Of a stretch of DNA of 64,000 nt, positions 52,848 to 60,460 are shown one piece after another. The notes beneath the pieces were generated by a model. It saw nothing but the letters and a program-made list of their open reading frames with translations, had not been told where the DNA came from and searched no databases. The position numbers and the translations under genes were made by a program. The stretch is taken from contig NZ_CP046052.1 in the NCBI RefSeq assembly GCF_004802635.2, positions 3,449,501-3,513,500 on the forward strand, in the 5' to 3' direction. Position 1 is the stretch's first letter, and every line of letters begins with the position of its first letter. Source of the stretch: Methylocystis heyeri (GTDB lineage: Bacteria > Pseudomonadota > Alphaproteobacteria > Rhizobiales > Beijerinckiaceae).

Positions 52848-53963
52848 TCAAAGTCCTTCGATCTGGTCGGGCTGCAAAAGCGGCAGAACCACCCGGAACG
52901 CCGCGCCCGAGCCGGAGATCGAGTCGATCGACAATTTCCCGCGGTGGCGCAAGACGATGTGCTTGACGATGGCGAGGCCGAGGCCGGTGCCGCCCTTCGA
53001 GCGGCTCTTGCCGGCGTCCACACGATAAAAGCGCTCGGTCAGGCGCGGAATATGTTCGGAGGCGATTCCGGGGCCATGGTCACGCACCGTAAAAATCGCT
53101 GCGGCGGAGCAGGTCCGCAGGGAAACCTCGATCCTGCCCTCGCCGTCGTCGGAGGAGCGGCCGTATTTTATGGCGTTTTCGACCAGATTCTCGACCACCC
53201 GAGCGAGCTCGTCCCGATCGCCCGGCACGATGACATTGGGAGCGAGCTCGATCTCCATGACGAGTCCGCTCTCCTCGGCCATGGGGGCGAGAGTGTCGCA
53301 GATATGGGCGACCAGCATGGTCAGATCGACGGGCGTGTCGGGCCGCAGATGCAGATGCTGCTCGATGCGCGAGAGCGAAAGAAGATCGTCAACCAGCCGG
53401 GCCATGCGCTGGGCCTGCTCCCGCATGATGCCGAGGAAGCGCTCGCGGGCCTTGGCGTCGTCGCGGGCCGGGCCCTGCAGCGTTTCGACGAAGCCGAGCA
53501 GCGAAGCCAGCGGCGTGCGCAGCTCATGGCTGGCGTTGGCGATGAAATCGACCCGCATCCGCTCGACCCGGCGCGCTTCGGTGAGGTCGCGCAGACTGAT
53601 GATGACGGCGGGCTCATAGCCGTCGAGGCGCAAAGGCGCGAGATGAGCCTCGAACCAGCATTCGACCGGCTGGCGCTCCACCCATAAGACCTTCTCCGCG
53701 CCGCCGCCGGCGAGGATGCGGTCCAGGGCGTCGAGCACATCGGGAGAGCGCAGGCTGCGGGCGAGCGGCTCGCCGAGGCGCAGGGAGGGCAGCACGGAAA
53801 GCGCCGCCGGATTGGCCGCGACGGCGTGAACTTCGGAATCGATGACGAAGATCGCCTCCGGCAAGGCGCCGATCATCGTCGCGAGCCAGGTTTCGTCATA
53901 GCAATATTTGACGGCGTCGCGTTTCAAGCCGGTTTCTTCTCCCCCCGCGCCGGGCGCGCTCAT
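52848..53963 (-). CDS. phoR: PhoR-like phosphate regulon sensor histidine kinase
   Basis: 371 residues from the ATG at 53963, which overlaps the upstream stop as ATGA. A PAS domain (WLATMIGALPEAIFVIDSEVHAVAANPAAL) precedes HisKA (RVDFIANASHELRTPLASLLGFVETLQG, with phospho-acceptor His) and HATPase_c (LVENAIKYG, VRDHGPGIASEHIPRLTERFYRVDAGKSRSKGGTGLGLAIVKHIVLRHRG). This is the PhoR layout, but with no N-terminal membrane helix in the predicted protein. The pst-phoB operon is about 18 kb away and has no kinase, so this is the best PhoR candidate. It is coupled to a YbhN-type membrane protein, which might supply the membrane tether. Confidence 0.82.
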   Translation of the reverse strand: MSAPGAGGEETGLKRDAVKYCYDETWLATMIGALPEAIFVIDSEVHAVAANPAALSVLPSLRLGEPLARSLRSPDVLDALDRILAGGGAEKVLWVERQPVECWFEAHLAPLRLDGYEPAVIISLRDLTEARRVERMRVDFIANASHELRTPLASLLGFVETLQGPARDDAKARERFLGIMREQAQRMARLVDDLLSLSRIEQHLHLRPDTPVDLTMLVAHICDTLAPMAEESGLVMEIELAPNVIVPGDRDELARVVENLVENAIKYGRSSDDGEGRIEVSLRTCSAAAIFTVRDHGPGIASEHIPRLTERFYRVDAGKSRSKGGTGLGLAIVKHIVLRHRGKLSIDSISGSGAAFRVVLPLLQPDQIEGL

Positions 53964-54997
53964 GGCGCGCCCCTCCGCTCTGCGGCCTTGAAAAAACCGC
54001 CGAAGGCCTCCGCCCAGAGGCCTGCGCCGCCCTGGCTGGCGATGAGCGCCAGCGAGGCCGCGAAGGGGATGAGATAATAGATCGCGCGGAACAACAACAG
54101 AGCTGCGAGCAGCGCCTCCTGCGAAGGCGCCGGAACGGCGCTGAGCATGGCGGCCTCGAAAACCCCGACCCCGCCGGGAGAATGGCTGATCGCTCCGAGC
54201 AGCGCCGCAAAGACATAGATCGCCGCGAGGGCGGGAAAGCCCAGCGCCTGGCTTTCCGGCGGCAGGAGGGCGTAAAGCGTCGCCGCGGCGCAGCCGATGT
54301 CGGCCAGCCCCAGCGCGAGCTGGACGAGGGTCGCGCGCAGTCCGGGCAGATCGATTTCGCGGCGCAGGAAACGCAGCTTGCGGCGGGCCTGGGCGACCCA
54401 TGCGCCATAGGCCGCGATCAGGGCGAGGAGAAATGCGCCGAGAAAGAAATTCGCCGCAGCCGGGAGGTGATCGATCGGCGCGAGGGGCCCTGCGGCGGAG
54501 ATCAGCCCCAGGCAGAGCCATCCGGCCATGCCGAGCCAGAAGGTGAGGCTGGCGATGAAAGTGACCACGGCGATCTGGCGCGCGTTCAGCGCCACCCCGG
54601 CGTAGATCCAGTAGCGCACCGCCGCGCCGGTCAGAAGCGGAAATCCGAGCGTGAAGGAAAAGGCGTTGGAGGTGAAGGAGGCCATCGCCACGGCCGCGGC
54701 CGGAGCGCGCGCCCCGATCTGGCGCAGGGCCGCGAAATCATATCCGGTGAGCGCGAGATAGGACAGGCCCGTGAAGAACAGCGCTTCGCCTATGGCGCCG
54801 CCGCGGATTTGCGCGAGAGCCGTAGCGACGTCGGCGAATCGCATCTGCGCCAGGGCGCAGCCGATCGTATAGGCCGCAAGAAGGAACAGGATCAGGCTCA
54901 TCACACCGCCGAGCAACGCCGCCGCGCCTTGCTTCGGCCTTTGCACAGGCTGCTGCACAAGCGCCGGGAGCGCTGAAAACTCAGGCCTTTCCCGCAT
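53960..54997 (-). CDS. UPF0104/YbhN-type (lysylphosphatidylglycerol synthase transmembrane region) protein
   Basis: 345 residues with about eight hydrophobic helices. The family features are FTSNAFSFTLGFPLLTGAAVRYWIYAGVAL, then LALGLADIGCAAATLYALLP, and the motif HSPGGVGVFEAAMLSAVPAP, the conserved P-G-G-x-G-x-x-E element. The family is the integral-membrane half of MprF without the synthase domain, and is implicated in lipid handling. The stop overlaps the PhoR-like kinase start by four bases, an unusual operon partner for phoR. Substrate unknown. Confidence 0.85.
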   Translation of the reverse strand: MRERPEFSALPALVQQPVQRPKQGAAALLGGVMSLILFLLAAYTIGCALAQMRFADVATALAQIRGGAIGEALFFTGLSYLALTGYDFAALRQIGARAPAAAVAMASFTSNAFSFTLGFPLLTGAAVRYWIYAGVALNARQIAVVTFIASLTFWLGMAGWLCLGLISAAGPLAPIDHLPAAANFFLGAFLLALIAAYGAWVAQARRKLRFLRREIDLPGLRATLVQLALGLADIGCAAATLYALLPPESQALGFPALAAIYVFAALLGAISHSPGGVGVFEAAMLSAVPAPSQEALLAALLLFRAIYYLIPFAASLALIASQGGAGLWAEAFGGFFKAAERRGAP

Positions 54998-55158
54998 CTT
55001 TTTTCCTCTTTGGAGCGGCGCGGCGGCCTCTCGAATAATCGCGCGGAGCCCTGGCGCCGGCCGAAGCGCCGCTCGCCGCCGAAGCGGCGCCGAGATCGAC
55101 TTTCGGGCTCAAAGCGTGACAAGACGATGACGATTCATGAGGAATCGCGGTTCGACGG

Positions 55159-56880
55159 TCAAAACAGCCCGTGCACGAACCAGGGGGCGCAGGCGCATTC
55201 CTCGCCGAGCAGGCCTTCTCGATAAATCCAGAAGCGCCGGCCTTCGCGGTCGACGACGCTGAAATAATCGCGGGTGAAGGCGTTTTTCGGCGCGCGCCAC
55301 CAGGGCGGCGCAATGCGCTCCGGCCCCTCGAAGGCGACGGTCTCGTGCAGGGCCCGCCGCCAGCGGAAGCGCAAGGGCGGTCCGTCGGGCGCCAGGGCCA
55401 TCGCCTCGATGGGTTCGGGTCGTTCGAACAATCTTGCGGGACGCGAGGGCGTCGGCGCGAAACCTTCCCTCGCAGCCGCGGCATGGGAGAGATCCGGCGC
55501 AACGGAGGGGGAAGGCGCGGGATAGGCCGCCGGGATCGCGGCGATGGCGAATTCGGGCAAATGGGCCTGCTGCGGATAAAGGCGCAGCACCCGGCGCAAT
55601 CCCAGCCGGGCTCCGAGGCGGTCGACGATATCGGCGAGGTCGGGCGCTAGAGCGCATTCCGCAAAAGTTGACTGGCTTTTGCGATAAGAATGCGCTCCAG
55701 CTATTTGATTCTGATGCGATTTCTTATCGCCCGAACGATCATAGGGCGTCCCTTTGGACGCCCATACAGGACGGGCTATGTCGAGCGCTCCGGGAGCTGC
55801 GGATTCATCCTCCCGCAAGCCGAGCGGGTTCTGCTCGTCGTCCATCCGCTCGACCGCATCGGCGCAAAGGCGCAGCACATCGAAGCCGAAGCCTGCGTCC
55901 AGCCCGTCTTCCTCGCGGAGCCGCGCGAGACGTTCGCGCAGGAGCGCGAATATGCGCGCGGGATCGCGCAGGGGCCGGCTGGTCCCCGTCCTCACCCGCT
56001 TCACGGCGCCGTCGACGCGATAAAACACCGCCTCCAGCTCCCGCGCCCCGACGCCCTCGCGCTCCAGCAAGGGCCGCAATTCGTCCGCGAGGCGCCGCAG
56101 AGTCGCCTCTATGTCCGCCAATTGAGTCAATCCATCGGGAAAACGCCGTTCAGCCATGAAAGCCGGAGCCTCGAAACGCGGCGTGATGGGATCGCGGATG
56201 CGGCAGGTCAGCGCGTCGAGGCTCGTCAGCGCCCGTTCCCCGAAACGCGCCGCCAGCGGCGCGCGCGGGCGGGCGAGAAGATCGCCGATGCGGCGCAGGC
56301 CGGCTCTAGCCATGGCCGCGAGCACGCCTTCGGCGAGACCGAGGGCGGCGATCGGCAGTTCCGCCGCCGCGGCGTCTATGTCCTCCTGGGCGGCCTCTGC
56401 CGGAACAATGTTCACATCGGAAAAGCGCGCCAGAGCCCGCGCCAGAGCCGGTCCCGGCGCCAAAGCCGTCCGGGCGCAAAATCCCTGGGCGGCGAGACGG
56501 CGCCCGATCTCTTCGAGCAGGCTGGCTTCGCCGCCGAAAAGCTGCGCCGCCCCGGTTACGTCGAGCATCACGCCGTCGGGAGCGTCGAGCGCGGCCAGGG
56601 GCGTGAAGCGGCGATGCCAGTCGGCGACGGCCTCCAGCATGGCGGCGTCGGATTCAGGATCGTTCTCCTCCAGCGCAAGAGCGGGATAAAGCGCGCGGGC
56701 GTCGGCGACCGCCATGCCGGGGAAAACCTTCCGCCTTTGCGCGGCGGCGTTGACGGCGACGATGCGTTCGGCGCCCTTGACCTTGCGCCACAGCGCGAAA
56801 GGCCGTTCAGCCGCGTCGCCGCCCCGGCGCAAAATCCGGTCGGTCGGCAGCCTCGGCAGGAACACGCTCAGGAAACGCAT
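55159..56880 (-). CDS. imuB: ImuB, Y-family polymerase-like mutagenesis protein, with in-frame repeat insertion
   Basis: 573 residues from the ATG at 56880 (MRFLSVFLPRLPTDRILR). ImuB is the catalytically inactive Y-family hub that links DnaE2, ImuA and the beta clamp in SOS mutagenesis. As in other ImuB proteins the first Asp motif of true polymerases is absent (FLSVFLPRLPTD), while the Y-family fold remains (VAVNAAAQRRKVFPGMAVADARALYP, GVMLDVTGAAQLFGG, ALAPGPALARALARF). About residues 379-412 (from TPYDRSGDKKSHQNQIAG to STFAECAL) are encoded by a palindromic repeat also found between genes elsewhere in this window. The frame stays open through it. It overlaps imuA by 74 bp. No dnaE2 follows. 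Confidence 0.9.
   Translation of the reverse strand: MRFLSVFLPRLPTDRILRRGGDAAERPFALWRKVKGAERIVAVNAAAQRRKVFPGMAVADARALYPALALEENDPESDAAMLEAVADWHRRFTPLAALDAPDGVMLDVTGAAQLFGGEASLLEEIGRRLAAQGFCARTALAPGPALARALARFSDVNIVPAEAAQEDIDAAAAELPIAALGLAEGVLAAMARAGLRRIGDLLARPRAPLAARFGERALTSLDALTCRIRDPITPRFEAPAFMAERRFPDGLTQLADIEATLRRLADELRPLLEREGVGARELEAVFYRVDGAVKRVRTGTSRPLRDPARIFALLRERLARLREEDGLDAGFGFDVLRLCADAVERMDDEQNPLGLREDESAAPGALDIARPVWASKGTPYDRSGDKKSHQNQIAGAHSYRKSQSTFAECALAPDLADIVDRLGARLGLRRVLRLYPQQAHLPEFAIAAIPAAYPAPSPSVAPDLSHAAAAREGFAPTPSRPARLFERPEPIEAMALAPDGPPLRFRWRRALHETVAFEGPERIAPPWWRAPKNAFTRDYFSVVDREGRRFWIYREGLLGEECACAPWFVHGLF
55647..55744 (-). repeat. family C palindromic repeat inside the imuB coding sequence
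   Basis: The plus strand reads CTAGAGCGCATTCCGCAAAA, GTTGACTGGCTTTTGCGATAA, GAATGCGCTCCAGCT, TTGATTCTGATGCG and TTTCTTATCGCCCGAACGA. The same blocks occur at 43770-43883, and parts occur at 8190-8285 and 62430-62575, all outside genes. The palindromic part (GAGCGCATTCCGCAAAA / TTTTGCGATAAGAATGCGCTC) is intact. It is translated as part of ImuB on the minus strand without a stop. Confidence 0.88.
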
Positions 56881-57676
56881 GACGAAACACAGCCTTCTCG
56901 GGGTCAAAGGAAATTTCGCGCCAGGCCAGGGGATCGAACGCGCCGAAAAGGCCGGCGCGCGCCTTGGCGACGCGCAGGCGCCAGCCGAGCGGACCCGGCG
57001 TCCCGAGAGACGACGCCCCGGGCCGGGCCGGCGCCGGAAGCGAGAGCGGCGGCCGCGCGGCGACCTCGAAGCGCAGCTGCGCCGCGCTGCTCAGCCTGCC
57101 GGCCTCGCCGCAAGGGCGCAGCAGAAGCAGGAGACCGCTGCCGCCGCCGCGGCTTGCCGCCAGCAGCAGCCGGCGCGAGGCGGAAAGGCCATAGGCCCGG
57201 GGCGCGATCCAGCTTTCGGCGACAACCGCCGCGGCGCGGGCTTTGAGCGCCTCCTCCATCGCCCACAGGGTTTCGGAAGGCCCGCGCGTGCGCACGAAAA
57301 CCAGCCGGGAAAGATCGAGGCCCAGCGCCTCCAGCCCCCTGCCGTAGGGCAGGCCGATCTCGCGCGCCGCCATGTCCTCGCTGATCCAGACGACGCCGCC
57401 GTGCGGGCGCGCGGCGCAGGAGCGCAAGGCGAGAGCGCAGGCGAAGCCCGCCGCGGCGCCGCAGTCGCGGGGATGGGCGGGAAGGATCTCGCCGAGGCCG
57501 CCCCCCGAAAGATTTTGCAGCAGAAGCTCGGGAGAATCCTGCGGCGCGAGAACCGGAAAGACGCCGGCTTCCCTGCCCGTGGCATCGCCGCCGCCGGCCG
57601 CTCCGCCGCGCGCCTCGAGGGCGGCGATGCGCCGGCGCAAAAAGAGAATGCGTTCGGAAACGCTGTTCCGCGTCAT
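56807..57676 (-). CDS. imuA: ImuA-like SOS mutagenesis protein (RecA/SulA-like)
   Basis: 289 residues from the ATG at 57676. The RecA-like core can be followed from GGLGEILPAHPRDCGAAAGFACALALRSCA, the position of the RecA ATP site but without a canonical P-loop, to VVWISEDMAAREIGLPYGRGLEALGLDLSRLVFVR and LLLLLRPCGEAGRLSSAAQLRFEVAARP. ImuA works with ImuB and DnaE2 in damage-induced mutagenesis. A GTTC-N7-GTTC LexA box lies directly upstream. The overlap with imuB suggests coupled translation. A further in-frame start upstream (57736) would run across the LexA box and was rejected. Confidence 0.85.
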   Translation of the reverse strand: MTRNSVSERILFLRRRIAALEARGGAAGGGDATGREAGVFPVLAPQDSPELLLQNLSGGGLGEILPAHPRDCGAAAGFACALALRSCAARPHGGVVWISEDMAAREIGLPYGRGLEALGLDLSRLVFVRTRGPSETLWAMEEALKARAAAVVAESWIAPRAYGLSASRRLLLAASRGGGSGLLLLLRPCGEAGRLSSAAQLRFEVAARPPLSLPAPARPGASSLGTPGPLGWRLRVAKARAGLFGAFDPLAWREISFDPEKAVFRHAFPERVPAEAADRPDFAPGRRRG

Positions 57677-57691
57677 CGAGCTTCGCCTTGT

Positions 57692-57706
57692 GTTCTTGAT
57701 ATGTTC
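57692..57706. promoter_or_regulatory. LexA (SOS) box of imuA-imuB
   Basis: GTTC at 57692-57695 and GTTC at 57703-57706 are separated by exactly seven bases (TTGATAT). This is the direct-repeat LexA operator known for Alphaproteobacteria. It lies 16-30 bp upstream of the imuA ATG, well placed to block transcription of imuAB. Confidence 0.9.
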
Positions 57707-57764
57707 TATGCTGGAATCCTTAATGAAAAGAGTCAAGCGTCAGGGGCGCGGCGGCGTCCTCGAA

Positions 57765-57905
57765 TCTCTGCCGGCTCGTTCGGTCATACGGCTTCCGCGA
57801 GATCGCTTCGCGATCCGCAGAAGCGACCGCCGCAAAAATCGCCGATCGGCATCGCTTTTTGCGGCGAACGAATACGAAATGCCGCTCCAGTCGAGCGGAT
57901 TTCGC
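57765..57905 (-). repeat. interspersed repeat, family B copy 2
   Basis: In reverse orientation it repeats the blocks of 41490-41620: GAAATCCGCT, TTTCGTATTC, TTCGCCGCAAAAA, and AAGCGATCTCGCGGAAG. It fills the gap between imuA and the GST gene. Confidence 0.8.
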
Positions 57906-57906
57906 A

Positions 57907-58548
57907 TCAGTCCGCCGCAGCAAAATGCGCGAACTGGTCTGCCTGCGCCTTTACGAAGGACGGGCGCGCCGTGGCGCGCGCGACATAGCCGCGACAGGCG
58001 GGGCGCTCCGCCAATCCCCCGAACCGATCGACGAGGCGCAGCACGTCCGCCATGAGTATGTCGGCGACGGAGAATCGCCCCGCGACCAGCCACTCGCGGC
58101 CCGCCAACGCCTTCTCCATGTGGCGCAGGCGGCTCTCGAGAAATTCGTCCAGATGCTTGCGTCCCGGCGTTTCGGACGTATCGCCGAAGAACTTGAATAT
58201 GGACCAGGGCAGGCTCGCGGCCTCGACGGAATTGAGCGCCGAGAACAGCCATTGGATGACTTCGCTGCGGCCGCGCCGGTCGGTCGGCATCAAGGCTTCG
58301 CTGCGCTCGCCCAGATGAAGCAGGATCGCCCCGCTCTCGAAGATCGAAATATCGCCGTCGATCAGCCAGGGGGTCTGGCCGAAAGGCTGGCGCCTGAAGT
58401 GTTCGGCGCTGCGTTCGCGAAACGGCGTGCTCTCGACGCGATAGGGCAGTCCGGCTTCCTCCAGCGCCCAACGCACGCGTATGTCGCGCACATGTCCCCG
58501 AGGCGTCTCGGGGACCCAGTCGAAGGTCACGAGAGTGAGCTGGCCCAT
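57907..58548 (-). CDS. glutathione S-transferase family protein
   Basis: 213 residues; GAGGGAAATTTCG precedes the ATG at 58548. The thioredoxin-like N-terminal domain has the glutathione-binding PFGQTPWLIDGDISIFESGAILLHLGER (cis-Pro and the ESxAI motif). The C-terminal helical domain ends with GRFSVADILMADVLRLVDRFGGL, the N-capping-box region conserved in GSTs. The specific substrate is unknown. Its stop lies right at the edge of a family B repeat. gshA in this window provides glutathione synthesis. Confidence 0.9.
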   Translation of the reverse strand: MGQLTLVTFDWVPETPRGHVRDIRVRWALEEAGLPYRVESTPFRERSAEHFRRQPFGQTPWLIDGDISIFESGAILLHLGERSEALMPTDRRGRSEVIQWLFSALNSVEAASLPWSIFKFFGDTSETPGRKHLDEFLESRLRHMEKALAGREWLVAGRFSVADILMADVLRLVDRFGGLAERPACRGYVARATARPSFVKAQADQFAHFAAAD

Positions 58549-58710
58549 CGAAATTTCCCTCATTACTTAAAGAAATAGTTGACGCTTCTCGAAATCCAAA
58601 CCGGGACGGCAGCGGGGCCGCGACAGTTTTCTTCTTGTTTTCAGCAGCGAAACAGAACAATCTGCCCCATCGATCCGATTCCGGGATTGAATATTTTGGG
58701 AGGCCTTTCA

Positions 58711-59142
58711 ATGGAACGCCGTGAATTCATGGCCGCGCTCGGCGCGGTCGCCGCCGCCGCTTCGGTTTCTTCCGCCATGGCCGAAGAGGGCAAGCACGTC
58801 CATAACCATCCGCCCAAATACAAGGGCCTGTCCGAAGCCTCCGGCAAATGCGTCGCCGAAGGCGACAACTGCCTGCGTCATTGCTTCGGCATGCTGTCGA
58901 TGAACGACACGAGCATGGCCGATTGCACCAAGATCACCTACGACACGATCGCCGCCTGCGGCGCGCTGCAAACCCTCGCCTCGGTGAATTCCAGCTACAC
59001 GCCCGCTTTCGCCAAGGTCGTCGCGCAGCTCTGCGTCGACTGCAAGAAAGAGTGCGACAAATTCCCGCAATACAGCGAATGCGTGGCCATGGCCGCGGCC
59101 TGCAAGGCCTGCGCCGAAGAGTGCCAGAAGGTCGCGGCGTAA
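58711..59142 (+). CDS. csp1: Csp1-type copper-storage protein
   Basis: 143 residues; TTGGGAGGCCTTTCA precedes the ATG. A Tat-type signal ([24 protein letters not shown]) precedes a His-rich start (HVHNHPPK) and a four-helix bundle with 12 cysteines: SGKC, NCLRHC, ADC, AAC, QLCVDCKKEC, SEC, AACKAC, EEC. The sequence CLRHCFGMLSMNDTSMADC keeps the His and three Met near the open end that, in Methylosinus trichosporium Csp1, help copper enter the bundle. The protein is expected to hold many Cu(I) ions outside the cytoplasm, to supply copper for particulate methane monooxygenase. A divergent paralogue lies at 22903-23343. Confidence 0.93.
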   Translation: MERREFMAALGAVAAAASVSSAMAEEGKHVHNHPPKYKGLSEASGKCVAEGDNCLRHCFGMLSMNDTSMADCTKITYDTIAACGALQTLASVNSSYTPAFAKVVAQLCVDCKKECDKFPQYSECVAMAAACKACAEECQKVAA

Positions 59143-59151
59143 TCGCCGCCT

Positions 59152-59182
59152 AAAAACTCCGGGCGGCGGCTCGTCCGCCCGG
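59152..59182 (-). terminator. intrinsic terminator of the NUDIX gene
   Basis: On the minus strand, arms CCGGGCGG and CCGCCCGG with an 8-nt loop (59182-59159) are followed by TTTTT (59156-59152). It lies just downstream of the NUDIX stop and also just past the convergent csp1 gene, so it can serve both sides. Confidence 0.75.
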
Positions 59183-59188
59183 GGTCTG

Positions 59189-59764
59189 CTATTTCCCAGC
59201 GAACTCCAGGCCCTTCGCCCGGGCCAAGGCGATGAACAGCAGCCCCACGTGCTGGGCGTGGATCATCTCGCCCGCGATCGCCATTCTCACGGCCTCGCGC
59301 CAGGGCGTCGGCTCGACCACGACATCCTCGGTGGCGTCGAGACTCAGTTCCCCGCGCCGCTTCACGCCCGTCGCCAGCAGAATGTGCAAACCATTGGTGT
59401 GCGACGACGGATTGGGCGACAGGCGGGCGAGATGGGCGAGAGTCTCGGCCACATGGCCGGTTTCCTCCAGCAATTCCCGCGCGCCGGCCGCGAGCGGATC
59501 GTCTTCGCCGGGATCCATCATGCCGCCCGGCAGCTCCAGCGTCATCCGCCGCGCGCCATGACGATATTGCCGCACCAGAAGCAGGCGGTCTTCATCGTCG
59601 AATGCGGCGACATGGACCCATTCCGGGTAGTCGAGCAGATAAAAGGGATCGAGCACCGCGCCGCGCTGGGTGACGCAGCGCTCGGCGCGAAGCCTGATCC
59701 AGGGCGAATCCACCAGAACGCGCGAAGAATCCGCCTTCCAGGGCCGCAAGGCGTCTTTCGTCAC
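59189..59764 (-). CDS. NUDIX hydrolase (ADP-ribose pyrophosphatase-like)
   Basis: 191 residues from the GTG at 59764, which overlaps the stop of the thioredoxin-like gene as GTGA; GAGG lies seven bases upstream. The Nudix box is complete: GGMMDPGEDDPLAAGARELLEETGHV (G-x5-E-x7-REUxEExGU). The preceding ALVRQYRHG-like LLLVRQYRHGARRMTLELPGG resembles ADP-ribose and nucleoside-diphosphate-sugar hydrolases. The exact substrate is not determined. The gene is translationally coupled to the TlpA-like gene. Confidence 0.88.
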   Translation of the reverse strand: MTKDALRPWKADSSRVLVDSPWIRLRAERCVTQRGAVLDPFYLLDYPEWVHVAAFDDEDRLLLVRQYRHGARRMTLELPGGMMDPGEDDPLAAGARELLEETGHVAETLAHLARLSPNPSSHTNGLHILLATGVKRRGELSLDATEDVVVEPTPWREAVRMAIAGEMIHAQHVGLLFIALARAKGLEFAGK

Positions 59765-60420
59765 CGCCACGCCTCGCTGACGCTTTGAACCAAGGCGAGA
59801 GCGTCGGCCGAATCCCACACCGCCGGGCCGGCGAGCTGACCGATCTCGCAGCCTCTGGCGTCCACGAGATAGCTCGTGGGCAAGCCCAGCAGCCCCCCGT
59901 TCTGCCGCAGCGCGACGAAGGCCTCGCCTTTGGGATCGGCGTAGAATTTCAGGTTCTTCACGCCGATCTCGTCGAGAAAGGCCTTGGGCCGGTCGAGTCG
60001 GCTGGTGTCGACATTGATGGCGACGACCTCGAAATTGTCGGAGCCGGCCGCCTTCTGCAGCCGGTCGAGCGCGGGCATTTCCGCGCGGCAGGGCACGCAC
60101 CAGGTCGCCCAGATATTCACGAGGAGGGCCTTGCCTTTAAAAGCCTCCAGCGTGGTCGGCTTCCCGTCGGGGCCGTTGAAGGTCAGCGCCGTCATGGGCT
60201 CGGGGTCCCTGGCGGCGGCGAAAGCCGCGATGTCGCCCTTGGCGATGTCCCCGGCGAGCTTGGCGGTGATCCGGGCGGCGTCGCAGGCGGCGCTGTGCGC
60301 TTTCTTGCCGCCGTGGCCGGCCTTCACGTATAGAAAAGCCGCGCCCGCGACGAGCAGGGCGGCGGCGAGAGCAAAAGCGCCGCGTTTGAATTGCGGCGGC
60401 GCAGCCTTGGTATCGTTCAT
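59761..60420 (-). CDS. TlpA-like membrane-anchored thiol:disulfide oxidoreductase
   Basis: 219 residues. One N-terminal membrane helix ([19 protein letters not shown]) anchors a periplasmic thioredoxin domain. The active site is [23 protein letters not shown] (WCxxC), followed by [22 protein letters not shown] and the cis-Pro loop [12 protein letters not shown]. TlpA-like proteins reduce periplasmic disulfides, for example during cytochrome c or oxidase copper-site maturation. It is divergent from argH with a 40-bp gap, leaving little room for two promoters. Confidence 0.92.
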   Translation of the reverse strand: MNDTKAAPPQFKRGAFALAAALLVAGAAFLYVKAGHGGKKAHSAACDAARITAKLAGDIAKGDIAAFAAARDPEPMTALTFNGPDGKPTTLEAFKGKALLVNIWATWCVPCRAEMPALDRLQKAAGSDNFEVVAINVDTSRLDRPKAFLDEIGVKNLKFYADPKGEAFVALRQNGGLLGLPTSYLVDARGCEIGQLAGPAVWDSADALALVQSVSEAWR

Positions 60421-60460
60421 CTGGGACGAGTCCGGGTTGTCGGCGTTTCGAAAGGGTCAC

